Assembly: GCF_963966145.1 (NCBI RefSeq)
Contig: NC_091047.1
Location: 7,254,001-7,318,000 of the forward strand
Source of the DNA: Tenebrio molitor
Lineage: Eukaryota > Arthropoda > Insecta > Coleoptera > Tenebrionidae
Length of the DNA: 64,000 bases
Direction: 5' to 3'
Below the pieces are notes generated by a model. It did no database searches. It was not told the DNA's origin and saw only the letters and a list, made by a program, of their open reading frames with translations. Positions 12,518 through 23,689 of the stretch are shown piece by piece; the first letter of the stretch is position 1, and every line of letters begins with the position of its first letter. The position numbers and the translations under genes were made by a program.

Positions 12518-12817
12518 CAGGGTGATTCATATACTCGTAGTATCATACAAACTTTAACCGGTGGTAGATTCCAACCCCTAGACATTCCCTTTATAATACC
12601 AATATTTTCTCTATAGCAACAATTGTTTGCTTCTATTATGACATTCATGACTAAAGTGGAGTCAATTAGTGAAGAATGGCATTTACTAATAGTGAAAAAA
12701 CCGATATGGTAATTTTTGCCAATTTTTGATGTGTCTCAATATTTTATTGTCAAGAGCCTTTTAAGACCGGAATCTGCCACTGGTTAAAATATTTATGCAA
12801 CTATATGAATCACCCTG
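12518..12817. mobile_element. MITE with CAGGGTGATTCATATA terminal inverted repeats
   Basis: It starts CAGGGTGATTCATATAC and ends with the inverse, TATATGAATCACCCTG, with TA on both sides. Inner arms (ACTTTAACCGGTGG and CCACTGGTTAAAATAT) also pair imperfectly. It is 300 bp with no coding content. TA target sites and these ends fit a non-autonomous Tc1/mariner-type element. It interrupts a transposase C-terminus on its left side. Confidence 0.8.
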
Positions 12818-12821
12818 TATA

Positions 12822-13482
12822 CCTGGTGATTCAGTTTGGTATTCGCGGCCCTACATCTTTTTTGTTTTAAGAAAAAAGTATAGCAAACCGTATATATTTG
12901 TAAATCGCTTTACAAGAGTAGACTAAGAAATGTATAATGTACTATTTAAAAAAAAAAGTTGATTATCTTAACTTTGACAGATGTCATCGTAGAGAAGATT
13001 TGACAACGTCACCTATTGTAGTTTTATAAGCGATTTACAAATACAGGGTGTTTGAAAATTGCTAGTACAAAAAAAAACTGTCGCATCTAGAAGCCCTAAG
13101 AAATCCAAAAAACCAATTTTTAATTTTTTTAAACAAAAGCGATAAAGTAACCCTATCCCAGCATATTTTACGCCTCAGGCTTGGTAACCAAGCGTGATAA
13201 TGAAGGACTATACAACAATATGAAAAATAAATATTTTTTTGCAATATTTTGGCAACTAACAATGGTACTTACAATTTTAACCCAATTTTTAGTAATTTTT
13301 ATCTCGAAAACTAGAGGACTTTTATTAAAAAAAATTTTTGCCGATGACTTTAGCTCACCATCACCAATTACCAGTATTTTTTTGTACTAGCAATTTTCAA
13401 ACACCCTGTATATATGGTTTGCTATACTTATTTTTTAAATAAAAAAGATATAGGGGCGCGAATACCAATCTGAATCACCCGG
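12822..13482. mobile_element. MITE with long inverted repeats, host to a nested MITE
   Basis: The left end CCTGGTGATTCAGTTTGG and right end CCAATCTGAATCACCCGG are inverse copies. Pairing continues for about 70 bp through TATTCGCG, a GGGCCC-like stretch, ATCTTTTTT and GTATAGCAAACC. TA flanks both ends. The right arm is separated from the left by an inserted element at 13044-13408, and the left arm holds its own fold-back (ATTTGTAAATCGCTT and AAGCGATTTACAAAT). Confidence 0.8.
13044..13408. mobile_element. MITE nested inside the 12822-13482 element
   Basis: The left end CAGGGTGTTTGAAAATTGC continues CTAGTACAAAAAAA. The right end is its inverse, finishing CAAACACCCTG, with TA on each side. It is 365 bp. 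An internal segment with ATCTCGAAAAC and CACCAATTACC resembles parts of the elements at 10711-11180 and 47873-48280, so they form a loose superfamily. Confidence 0.85.
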
Positions 13483-13486
13483 TATA

Positions 13487-13623
13487 CAGGGTATTTCACG
13501 AGTGATAATGAGCACTACATTTCCGAAAAAAGCTGGCTATTGAAATTAAAATATCCAGCTTTTTTCGAAAATGAGTTGCATTTTCAATTCCGTCGGGCTC
13601 ATTATCACTTGTGAAATACCCTG
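13487..13623. mobile_element. Short palindromic MITE, 137 bp
   Basis: The left end CAGGGTATTTCACGAGTGAT continues AATGAGC, and the right end is its inverse, ACTTGTGAAATACCCTG. Inner arms containing AAAAAAGCTGG and CCAGCTTTTTT pair again, so almost the whole element can fold. TA lies on both sides. It abuts the preceding element with four bases between them. Confidence 0.85.
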
Positions 13624-14880
13624 TATTTGCATTTATGGACGTAAAGGCTTGTCGATTTTAAAAACTGAAATTAATCGGGCATTTTATTACCAGTAATATT
13701 TTCTTCGTTCACTAGAATACCCATTTTCCAAATTTCACAAAAATCAGTCCATGAATAATAGAGATGTAAGACCTGAAAATCTAAAGTGTTTGAACTGATT
13801 TAAAGAACTAGTTTTAAAAAAAAGTTAAAACAATTAATATGTACATATTAACGTTTCACAATTTTTAATTAACTATAAATAGTATAAAGGATCTTTGGTA
13901 TCCTTTACAACATTCAGTATTCTAACTTTTCAAATCCAAAAAAATTATAATAAAAATTTTAGGTGAAAATTGTTATTTGTACTAAAATCTAAGATTTGTC
14001 GTAAAGGTATTTATGACCATTGCAACAAAATATGTATGTATAAAAAAAATGTCTTGCTTTATTAAAAAAAGTCCTTATTGTGAATTTAATTTGGGACAAA
14101 TTAGTCCTGTTCCAATCATATTTTTCTTCTAACCAATCCGAAAAACTAACTCCATTGTTAACTTTTTGCCACTTATAAAGGGTGTTTTTTTAAAATTTGG
14201 CGTCAAAATTGGCGTTAGAGAGTCGATTGTGAACGCACCACCCGTGTAAAACTGTAAGATTTAAACAGCTGATCCATGACCTGTTATCCGTATAGTGCAT
14301 TCACAATCGACTCTTCAACGCCAACTTCGACGCCAAATTTAAAAAAAACACCCGTTATATATTCTGCAGCACTTAAAATTATGTTGGTATATTAACAAAT
14401 AACGTATCTTTTGATTATTATTTACGATAATGTCAATGTTGATACATTTTTATCTTTGTCTGCTGCCCAACTGTATTTATGTATTCACGTAAATATTCTA
14501 TTCCATAAAAAAATACAATAAAAGTAGAAACTAAAAAACATGTTTGTTAATACAGAGAATTTCAAATGAAGAAGAAGTAGTCCAGAATTGACATTTAATA
14601 CAAAGTTATTTAAATATCATAGCATGTCATATCTTTGCCTAAACATTAATCCACTAGTGAAGGTATCTTTTACACCAATATCGTTATCTATTTAGTTTTA
14701 ATTAATTTAAGACCAGATCAAGACATTTAAAACACACTGTTGAAGTGTATATTTGGAAATGGTACTACCACGGGATTGTTGTTTTTTTTGTGTATAGAAA
14801 AACCATTTAAAAAACTGTTACGAGACTAAATAAACCATTGCGAACTGTTGAGTTAGGTGTTAATTAGCAACGTGCTGAAG
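13624..14880. other. AT-rich DNA around one MITE
   Basis: Only the element at 14177-14357 is recognised. The rest has many TTTAA-type runs and no open frame of note. Confidence 0.5.
14177..14357. mobile_element. MITE with GGCGTC / GAGTCGATTGTGAA arms (complete copy)
   Basis: About 180 bp, nearly all palindromic. The left arm has GGGTGTTTTTTTAAAATTTG, GCGTT and GAGTCGATTGTGAACGCA. The right arm has the inverse, TGCATTCACAATCGACTC, then AACGCCAACTTC and TTTAAAAAAAACACCC. Related copies lie at 10500-10635 and 28114-28297. Confidence 0.8.
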
Positions 14881-15800
14881 GTTTATTCTTATTCCTGGCA
14901 TCCTTCATCGTCGCAGTTTCGGTGGCCTCAAAGATGCGTTTCAACCTTCAATCGTTGCGAAGGTCGATGAGTCGAACAGAGATTTTTTGTGCAAAAAGGG
15001 GAAGCCCGTGACAGAAATTAAAGATCGTTTTTTAGGGCGGCGAGTTGCAAATCCGACTCGTTTATGTTGGAGGCAAGAAAAATGGCTCCTGTAGCAGCTC
15101 TTTATAGGCTGTAGTAGGTGAAAAAAGAAGTAAATGCTTGCTTTCAGAAAATGTACACCGACAGAAATGCCACAAAGTGGCATTCGCGCCAACAACTAGC
15201 AAAAAATACGCGATCCGGCCGATGAAGCAATAAACAAAGTTGTTTAAGGCCGGTGGTGCGTCACAGCTCAGGATTAAAATCGTCTATTTTGACGCGTGCT
15301 CGAGGACCCCGTATGCAAAGGAGCGTCGAGACAATGGCCCGAGCCGGCTCTTGGCCCTTTCATCCGAACAGACACTTTTAGCTCCTTAAAAGGATTACAA
15401 TGAACCCTTACAAGTGATTCGATGAAAACGCACCGATCCGCGCTGGATACGTCCGTTACTCTTTTTCGACGGACAAATCCAATTGGGTCATTTAAAAGGC
15501 AACGTGTTAACAACCCCCATGTTTTTAATTGACAAAGCGAGTCAACGAGCTGGTGCACCGACAATGGGGATGCACTCGAGAACAGTGTTTGTCCGTTCCA
15601 TTGTGTTGAGCCCCAATAATCGAGGGAGTTAATGAATGCTGCCGTACACTTGGAGGAAAATGTCGTCTATTGTTTACGACGACACCATCCTCTCCACTAT
15701 TATTTATATCTCGCATTCGGGCTCCTTTACACATGTAAACGCCACTAATTGCCAGGAACTGGGGACTCTAATTAGCTAGCCCGATCCTCTGCGGCTCCAT
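14881..15800. other. G+C-richer island without a convincing gene
   Basis: CG-containing sequence with overlapping minus-strand frames (84, 96, 69 aa) lacking domain signals. Candidate regulatory DNA downstream of the cuticular pair. Confidence 0.35.
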
Positions 15801-18050
15801 TTGCCTCTGATTAATACAAATATGGACAATTAAACCCATCACGATCAAACATTAACGAGACCGAATTTATACGAGACCACCGCACGTACCTCCTACGTTG
15901 AATAATTATTTAAAAATTATTACTAAATATGAATACCACAAATACAAACCGAACAAAAAAATTCTTAAACGCCGACAACAACAACAGACGAGAATTATGC
16001 CACTTATAAAACACAATTGATTCATTTACTTGTCAACTATTTATCTCCCACAAATGGTACTTTTATGTTCTCACTCATGCAGACGATAATCTCTTCTTGC
16101 CACTGAAATTCTCCAGTCTTCCCTCCTCTTCTAGTTGAGTAGTTTTAAATTAAACTGAATTAAATATTTGTAATAAAAGCAAATCACTCCTTTAGTGCAT
16201 AATCAAAAAGCCATGAACAGGAAGAAGGTAAATAAATATCTTTGTTTTTAACAGCATCCGATAAAACGTCAACGTTTTAATTGAATACAATTTTCCAAAT
16301 GAATACAAACTAGTTCCTAGTGGTATTTAGAGAAATTTACTTTAACTGTGACAAATCTTTTAATTAATTAATGTATTATTGTGCGCGACGCCAGCAGAAT
16401 CACCTGATCGGTGTCCAATTGGTTTCGGCTGGGGTTTGGGTAAATCAGGCGTCGGCGAAAATTGATTAAATTGTGGTGATGGTCGTAACAAATGTTCCGA
16501 GACAACTGTCACCCAATTAACATAAAATTGGAGATTTCTTGACCTTGAATTTCTAGTAACAGCCAACAAAACAATGTTGACTGTTTAGTAAAAGAAGAAT
16601 GCAAAAACACGAGCTCAGACGATGAAGATCACATAAAATTAATGAGGCGTGAAGAAACGAAAGGACGAATTGTTTACAACTGTTAAAGCGATAACGGCTA
16701 TAAAATTAAAAAAAGAATCATGTCAGATTATAAACTAGATTAAAGCTTTAATTGAAGAAATGGGATATTTGAAAAAATATTTTTATGCTCGGGAATTTAT
16801 AGATAAGTTGCAGTAAGTTATCACGTGACACAACAGACATTTTTCACTTGCTGGTAATTAACACGTGATAGAGACATGGACGAATCAGGAATGTTTAAAC
16901 TCATTAATTAATAAATGTAATCGAAACATTTCTAATTAAAAAAATGAATATAATTCAAAATTTTAAGTTGTGATACGTAATGTTGTTCATAACTCACGAC
17001 CATGAGTAACTCATTAGTTAAAGGGTTGTGTTATGATGATACAGCGCAGATTCATCTCATAATTACATATTTTGAAATGTCATAATTCGCGAATTTGTAC
17101 GTGGTAGAAAAAGTATCGTGTTCTACTCGCATGTAATGGGTAACAACTACTCGGATGATTACCTCCTGAGTATTAATTAACCACCACAAGACGCTCGTTG
17201 TAGGAATTGGTCATATATACTTTAACTTAAAAAGTATCAATAGTAAGTGTCAAAAACGTAGGAGATGGAAGAGTAATTGCCATCGTTACACGCACATTGA
17301 ATAATTTACTATTAATGACTTATTGTTGCTTATCAACAGAATTTCTTAAAAAGGTGTAGACTCAGGTGCATTAATATTCTACTTTGTTGCTCCACTTTTT
17401 GATATGCTTTGGCAACAGACATAATCAGGGAAAAAAAAAGAAAAAATCTTTAAAGCAAACAGTTGTGAGTCTTTTATTTATAATGAATAGTGCATTAGAA
17501 GAGATTAGCGCTTTGTAGGTTCATTTTGAAAGTTAAGTGGAAAAAACGTACAAAGTATCAACTCCGATTGATTGTACTTTCGGAATAATGTAAATAAAAT
17601 GAAAAAGGTGTTAATTACATTATTAATATTTGACACAGATCTGAGGAGAAAGGAAAAAATGTCCAAAAAAGGTGAAGATCGTAGAATGTTGATTACAGAG
17701 AGCTGATGTCAACATAACGAAGCACGAAATGCGAAAAATACATTTATTGTTACGTGAGCGATAAATTTTACATGGCTGTCAATACTCACATAAACTGCTA
17801 ATTTTGCAGCAGATTAAAACCCATAAAAAATGCGACTTTTGCCTAAATTAGAAAAAGCATCCGGTGAAAGCTAAAAATCGTGAATAGTTTGAGACAAAAT
17901 AGGAAAGTGCAAGGTCGCATTAGTGAGTGAATAAATTTGCAAATTGATTCAGTCTAAGCTTTCGTTTAAGCATTTGCATTAATAAAAAAAACAATTTCGG
18001 TCGTGGAGCGCATCCAAACTGAATAGATGTTATCAGTTCATATAAAAATT
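15801..18050. other. AT-rich intergenic DNA
   Basis: No gene seen. Contains homeodomain-like TTAATTA runs and the E-box pair at 16822-16867. Confidence 0.5.
16822..16867. promoter_or_regulatory. Pair of CACGTG boxes 40 bp apart
   Basis: TTATCACGTGACA at 16822-16827 and ACACGTGATA at 16862-16867 are nearly inverse copies, each a canonical palindromic E-box for bHLH proteins. They lie about 3.2 kb beyond the 210-aa gene's 3' end. A regulatory role is a guess. Confidence 0.25.
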
Positions 18051-19140
18051 AATGAAATGTTTAATTATGGTGAATTTGCGGCGTCGCCATCCAGGTCCGG
18101 CCGAAGAATCGCGCAAGATTGCTGCTTGTGTGCAGCGTAATAACAGCAATTAGCCAATTAGAGCATGCGTTTTTGTTGGCATAATCTGTCAGCAGAAGTG
18201 TCCGTTACCTGGCAGTGTCCCCTCTAATTCGCTTAATTAATTACTTAACGTCTGTAAACATAAAACGTGGAGTAACGTTAACACTTCTTCAGGTTCAGTG
18301 ACAGGTGACGAAAAGCTCACATAAAGCCAGTGTTTTCTCTTCTCCCGAACAACGGCTGTCTGATCCTTCGATAACGGCCTCGTAAAAATTAGTACCCACA
18401 AGGTCCTCTAATGAATGGGGTAGTAGAGATAAAGCGAGGGAGGAAATGACATGACGACGACTACGACAACAACGGACGGACAACAAAGTTAATCTGCATT
18501 TTAGAATTAAATGGTGGCGTTTTAGATTTGCATAAATCGAGGGCGGGGGATTAAAACTCCAACCCTTTTCTTGGCGATGCGAGCAGAAGGTCACCTGATG
18601 ACTCGTGCGATTTTTAACGGATTTCCAACGCGCCTAATTAAATTATAATTGGATGGGCCCCGAGAGGCGACGCAATTAGCGCTGCAAATGTTGCCACAAA
18701 AAACAACAATTTTCTCTTTGCCTCGCGTTAAGTTTCTATCGGCGGAGCTGAATAGCGCCGGTGAATTTATGTGGAACGATGACATTTATATGAGAGTGAA
18801 AATGCGCTCGATGCTGCTGCAGATTAAATTTAGAAGAAATTTAATACGCTGGATGCTTAGAAAGTCCATCGAGAGCGGCTGCAGCAGTCGACAATTAATA
18901 AAAATGCGTTTAGAAACGTCGACGATCCCTTCGATCTCGCTCATCTCACGATGTCCCTTTTGGAAGTGAAATCGCTCAAAAGTGAAAAGTGTTTTTTCTG
19001 GATTAGAATCTGGGATATCTGCTTAAAGCAAGTTACAATTTCACGGTCAGTGCTCCACGTGAAAGTAAAAGTTCATTATGAAAGTCCTTTGTAGCCCAGA
19101 TCTGTCGGCGTCGCTTTCGGTGCTAAATTCGAATGTGAAG
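18051..19140. other. G+C-richer segment just beyond the 210-aa gene
   Basis: Contains GGTCCGGCCGAAGAATCGCG and GGGCGGGGGATTAAAAC-type sequence, and overlapping frames on both strands (106 aa plus, 99 aa minus), none recognised. Possibly regulatory. Confidence 0.35.
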
Positions 19141-19167
19141 AAAAGCACGTGTTAAGAAGAAACAGTC

Positions 19168-19173
19168 TTTAAT
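19168..19173 (-). promoter_or_regulatory. Probable polyadenylation signal ATTAAA of the 210-aa cuticular gene
   Basis: The common variant ATTAAA occurs about 75 nt after the stop on the minus strand, in a T-rich 3' region. No canonical AATAAA was seen between it and the stop. Confidence 0.5.
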
Positions 19174-19247
19174 ATAAAAAAAAAACAGATAAAAAAGTAA
19201 TAACAACAAGAAATAAAACTAATCAACAACAAACTTCATCAGATCAT

Positions 19248-19935
19248 TTAGTGCCATCCGCCGCCGCCGCCGCCACCGCTTTCGTGTCCGCCATCACCTC
19301 CACCGCCGCCGCCTCCGTGCTTGGGCACGTGGTGGTATACATGTTTGTAGACGGGAACATGCACGGGGTATGGTTTGTTGACGTGGACGGGATGGTGCTT
19401 CTCGATCTCAACCTTGTAAGGTTTCTTGATGTAGACCGGGATGAGTTTCTCCACAGTAATGGGAACCTTCTTTTCGATTTCTTGAGGGACCAGCTTGTAG
19501 ATGGGCACCGCCACGGGCTTAGGCACCGGGATGCGAACCGCGTAAGGCTGCGGTACCGGAACTTTGATGACCTGGGGCACGGGCACCCCGACGGGATGCG
19601 GCACCGGCACCCCGATCTTCTTCACGACGTGGATGGGCACGGGCTTGGTGTGCTCGATGGTCTTGGTCGGGATCTCGTGGTGCTCGCTACCGCCGTCGTG
19701 GCCGGACAGGTCGACTCCCTTCCAGCCGCTGTCCCAGCCGCCGCCGCTGCTCTGCAGCTCGTGGCCGCCGCCGCCACCCAGCTCCAGACCGCCGCCATCG
19801 TGGCCACCGGAGTCGCCCAAGAAGCCGGCTCGGGCTCCCAACACCAAAGCGAGGATGATCGTCGCACCCTGAAAGAAGAATTGAATGAGTGGAACGGCGC
19901 CGAGGAGCACTAGGTCTTCTTACAATGTATCTCAT
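19248..19935 (-). CDS. Secreted low-complexity cuticular/matrix protein, 210 aa, two exons (smaller paralog)
   Basis: Coding exon 1 is 19924-19935 (ATG AGA TAC ATT, giving MRYI). The intron is 19923-19869 (55 bp, GTAAGA donor, TTTCAG acceptor). Exon 2 is 19868-19248, including TAA. The spliced N-terminus, MRYIGATIILALVLGARA, is a good signal peptide with probable cleavage after Ala18, whereas reading through the intron from an upstream start gives a poor N-terminus. Residues about 19-69 are Gly/His-rich. Residues about 70-188 form a regular block of VPVP, PVPQPYAV, EKKVPITVEKL, EIEKHHPV and KPYPVHVPVYKH units. The tail is Gly-rich and ends GGWH. Signal peptide, tiny first exon and Pro-Val/Pro-Tyr repeats are typical of insect low-complexity cuticular proteins (CPLCP-like), which act outside the cell in cuticle. 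No Rebers-Riddiford chitin-binding motif is visible. About 104 of the 119 block residues match the neighbour at 23690-24906. The structure is well supported; the cuticular role is inferred and another matrix role is possible. Confidence 0.9.
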
Positions 19936-19976
19936 GGCTCTGCACTTGGGTAAGAACGATGATCGTGATGGATTGA

Positions 19977-20014
19977 AACTGATGATGAGATCTGGATTAC
20001 TGCAGATTTATATA
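19977..20014 (-). promoter_or_regulatory. Core promoter of the 210-aa cuticular gene (TATA plus initiator)
   Basis: On the minus strand TATATAAA lies at 20014-20007 and TCAGTT at 19982-19977. The likely +1 A is 19980, 34 nt from the TATA start and about 45 nt before the ATG. TCATCATCAGTTT at the start and CCAAGTG before the ATG match the larger paralog, supporting both the start site and duplication with its promoter. Confidence 0.8.
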
Positions 20015-20019
20015 AGAAG

Positions 20020-22262
20020 CCTCTCGCCGACGAGTGGGGTTGGGGCTTGTGAGTGTGGCTCGTAGAACAATTTGCATTCCACGGAAGGTCGTGTAAATTC
20101 ATAACAATAAAACGAAGATTAAAAAATTAGGTGAAAGTATTAAAATTGCGAGAAAAATTAGGAACTGGGTGGGAATTCCTGCCTCTCAATACCTCTATGT
20201 ACAATCACATATTAAATTAGACCATCTCTCTCCTTTCTAAAACCAACTGACAACATTCTCCTCAAACTTTGGTATGCATTGTGAAGACCAAGACCTCTCT
20301 CATAACTAGAGCATACACTCGGATCGGAGACGATCCCTGAAATTCGGCTCAAGAAACGCTACTCTTGTAATTACCAGAGTTCGTTGAATCGTCGGACTCT
20401 TAAACTTAGTTTAATTAACGTGTCTGCAGGAAAGAATCTAAATAAAAATCACGGAAACTAATTTGCTCACAAAAACAATCAAATCACTTGCCTTGGACTG
20501 CATTTGAATAAGTTTCAACACAAAAAACGTGAACCTTATTATGAACCTGTCAAAACAACGTCTCCAATCTACATACCGAGACTTTGACGTGCTACATGAT
20601 GGCTCAGAGCTACCAGGACTCACATAATTAAGATACATTGAAGACGAATGTTCTAAAAATAAATTTCCCGAGCCTCGAACTCGCCAGTGATTTTTTCCAC
20701 TAATGCGATTATCCCGAAACTTAATTAAAAAATTGTTAGGACCTTGCCGTATTTATTTATCCAGTTTTTTCCACACCGACGGAGCTATTCATCTTGAACT
20801 TGTCACGAGATAAGCCACTTAAGGTGGCTACAAGGTAGTCGTTTTTTCTTATGTAACTTCAAAATTCATTAGCATTCATTAACGAATCTTTGCTGATTTG
20901 AGACCCATCCACGGTCGACGAAGTGGATGGGTAAGTTGTAATTAGAGGTCAAGTTCGTTTTAGAAACTCGTCATCGGAAATGCACAATTAAATAAATTGC
21001 TCTGGGAATGGTTTCGAGGAAGTCGTGCGAGATGGATTTTTTTCAAAAACGGATTTTGGTTCTTTCTGAAAAGCGTTAATGAAAGTCACTTCAGATGAAA
21101 GTATGAGACGAGGCCGGGCACTCAAGAGATGGAAAGTTGGAATTAAAACAAAAAAATTCAATATGATTAAAAAAACGGTTCAATTTAAAGTAGCCTATTA
21201 ATTTTAGAAGAAACGTGTTTGAGCACTCCTGCAAAAGCACTCTGTGTTTTGGCATCGAGAGGATGCCAACTGGAGAATAATTAAAAAAGTACCAATTAAA
21301 AGACGGTCGAAGAATTTGGGTCGATTTATTCATTCGTTCTACATTTATTTATGAACGACATGATCGGTCGAGTGTTAAATGAACTTATGGTGGCAGATAA
21401 TGATAAAAGAGACTTAAAAGGCTTCACTTCGGTAAAATACATTTATCACTTTCACGCAGGCTGGGTGCGATCTTTACACGCACAAGCACCAGACCATACA
21501 ACCAGATAGAAAAACGTGATTGGCTCTCAAAATACTGCTTCTTTGGAGTTTGAAAATTGTCGGAAGAAATGTCCATCCGAGACATGCGTCTCATTATCCC
21601 ATAATACTGCGTTTTTCTTCTTTCTTCGTGGTGTGTTTTATGCGACCACCAACCACTTTGTGGCTTCGAAAAAGTCTCGCAAAAAGAACAGTGCGACGAC
21701 AACAAACAAGTCTATTGGCAAACAGAACCAGGTCAAATTTTGGCATCGATAAATATTCGGTTGTTCTAATTGAAAAAGAAGAATTTAATAATTTGCTATT
21801 TTGGGGAAAAATAATTCAAACTATCACAGTTGGTTGATTTCGTCCCAGATAGAAGAAAACAGCTGCTGCTTGAAAATCATTAAATCAGCCATTTACAGGA
21901 TTATAAGAAGTACCTTTGACTGCTACTAATAACATCTTGCGCCATTACTGGGGCGTCAAGGAAGATAGGTACTTCGAAAATAGTTTCCAACATCGCAGTA
22001 GATGACGTATGGTTTGGAACCCGAATCTAAAAAGCAGTTGGTACAATGGTTCTTTTTATCCAGTCAAAATTAATCAATATAGATTAATATTTTCCTTACC
22101 AAAATCTGTATCCATTATAAATGTTGCTTAGGAAAATTTATGGACAGTTAACACATAGTACTACAGTGATGTCTACTCCAATACAACAACTGTTTATCTT
22201 CTGCTGAGCAACAAAGGAATTACGTTTTTGAAGACTCAAGCGTAAAATCATTAGAAAACGGG
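20020..22262. other. Region upstream of the 210-aa gene
   Basis: AT-rich with scattered short frames. A minus-strand frame near 21700 has a Cys/His spacing like one zinc finger but no start and no second finger. Upstream control elements of the cuticular gene probably lie here but cannot be pinned down. Confidence 0.4.
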
Positions 22263-22286
22263 TCTGACCTGACCTGACCTGACTCC
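22263..22286. repeat. Short telomere-like run (TCAGG on the minus strand)
   Basis: About four and a half units of CCTGA on the plus strand, that is TCAGG on the minus. TCAGG is the telomeric repeat of Tribolium and some other beetles. The run is short and could be chance. Confidence 0.4.
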
Positions 22287-22354
22287 TAGTGATTTTTTGT
22301 TGTTCCCAAAAATTAATAGAAAAGGAATGTGAATTTTTTGTTTTGAAGGTATAA

Positions 22355-22748
22355 TGGGATTTGCTGCTTATCATCAAGACCACGACGAGGGTAGTGAAGG
22401 CTCTGGTCGTAAACCAACACTTGGAGAAGGGTTCTTGGAGGGAAGCAGGAGGTTCATGGAGAACTCGTCCAAAAAGAAAACGAAAACAAATCTGCAATTG
22501 GGCAAGTCAAAAATTAGGGAGACAACAACGCTCCACCCTAACTGGAAGAAGACACCTTCATTTAGGTGTTTTGTTTTGGAAGCCCAAAGAGATAGCGAAT
22601 GCATCCTTCGGTACTTTCCTAGAAGCTGCAGGGCTAATGGAGTGAGTCACGTTTGGGCGTACACAATAAACTACGTTTCAGTGCCTTGGGCTTTGAACCA
22701 CAATTCAAGAAAAAATTTAAGAAACCTTCCTTGCAACCTACGCAATAA
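22355..22748 (+). CDS. Possible 3' end of an unrecognised gene (two exons)
   Basis: One plus-strand frame is open from 22355 and ends ...FGTFLEAAGLM before a stop at 22643. A GTGAGT donor at 22642 and a TTTCAG acceptor ending at 22681 would remove a 40-bp intron. The same frame then continues as DALGFEPQFKKKFKKPSLQ and stops with TAA at 22746-22748. AATAAA follows at 22762. No start codon or convincing upstream acceptor is visible for this frame. A second frame (ATG at 22354) stays open over the same interval to 22755 and competes with it. The product is not recognised, and chance or a decayed gene copy are real alternatives. Confidence 0.2.
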
Positions 22749-22767
22749 TCATTAATGGATGAATAAA

Positions 22768-23570
22768 TAATACAAAAACTCAATTTTTTTCAGTCAAGAA
22801 GATTATATTTCTTTGGAGAGTAACTCAAACAGCAAACATTTCCCAAAGAAGTCTTTTAACAAAGATTTTGACATTCTTTTTTGACTGATGGTCAATTTCG
22901 ATTTATGTTAAAACAATCTCCAAAAACCAACACACACGAATTGTTTAAGACAAATTTAGTTAACTTGCGAGACACTGACAAAATGCTCACCGGAGAATGA
23001 ACTTAAAATTTACAGATATGACATTGTGGCTAAACATCATAAAATTTCGTTTCGTTTGGTCTCGGCTAATTAATTTAATAAAATACCTAAGCGGTTAATT
23101 GCTAATGTAAAAACCCAAACTTTCACGACCGTCAATTAGATGTTCATGTCGTAATTATTGTGAAGTATAATCAAAACGTTGTCTTTGGCAGTTGACAGTT
23201 TTGTGACAATTGTCAGGAGGTTTTGGTGATCTTCTACGTAATTAAAAGAGAAAACTGATTTCTCACTTTTTCAGTAAATATTGATGTCTGATAAAAGCTG
23301 AAATAATAGAGAGGAGTGAGCTCGACCGGATGGTGATGGTTCCATTCTCTCAGGAGTCATAAGAGGGCGATTGTGGTTCGCGTCATAAAATTACGTTTCA
23401 TAACCCAACCATAAAAGTTCTTTAAATATTTAACGTGTCTGAAATAGAGGTTACGCTGTATAGCTATCTATCAAGATCGTAATCTAAACGATCAACAGAA
23501 AAAAGTGTCGCGTTCAGTTGACCTTATCAGGAGGTTCAAGGGCACGACAAAGAATTCAATAGTTTTATGA
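22768..23570. other. AT-rich spacer beyond the 386-aa gene
   Basis: No gene or repeat recognised. Confidence 0.5.
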
Positions 23571-23577
23571 AAATACA

Positions 23578-23583
23578 TTTATT
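23578..23583 (-). promoter_or_regulatory. Polyadenylation signal AATAAA of the 386-aa cuticular gene
   Basis: The canonical hexamer on the minus strand lies about 107 nt after the stop codon. No stronger signal is nearer, so this is the probable 3' end. Confidence 0.65.
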
Positions 23584-23689
23584 CGTAAAAAGTAACAACA
23601 AACGTAACAATAACAACGAAATGATGGCGACGATAAGTTAATTTTAAATGAAGGAAATGGAAAATGATCAGATGAGCTTAATGCGACGC

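Noticed and set aside
19251..19913. Long plus-strand frame (220 codons) antisense to the 210-aa gene
   Set aside because: Gly codons GGN read as Ala/Val/Thr-type codons on the other strand, so antisense frames stay open by composition; no promoter or splice support.
21424..21705. Minus-strand frame with a CxxC...HxxxH zinc-finger-like spacing
   Set aside because: Only one finger, the Phe is misplaced, no ATG before it and an upstream in-frame stop; chance is likely.
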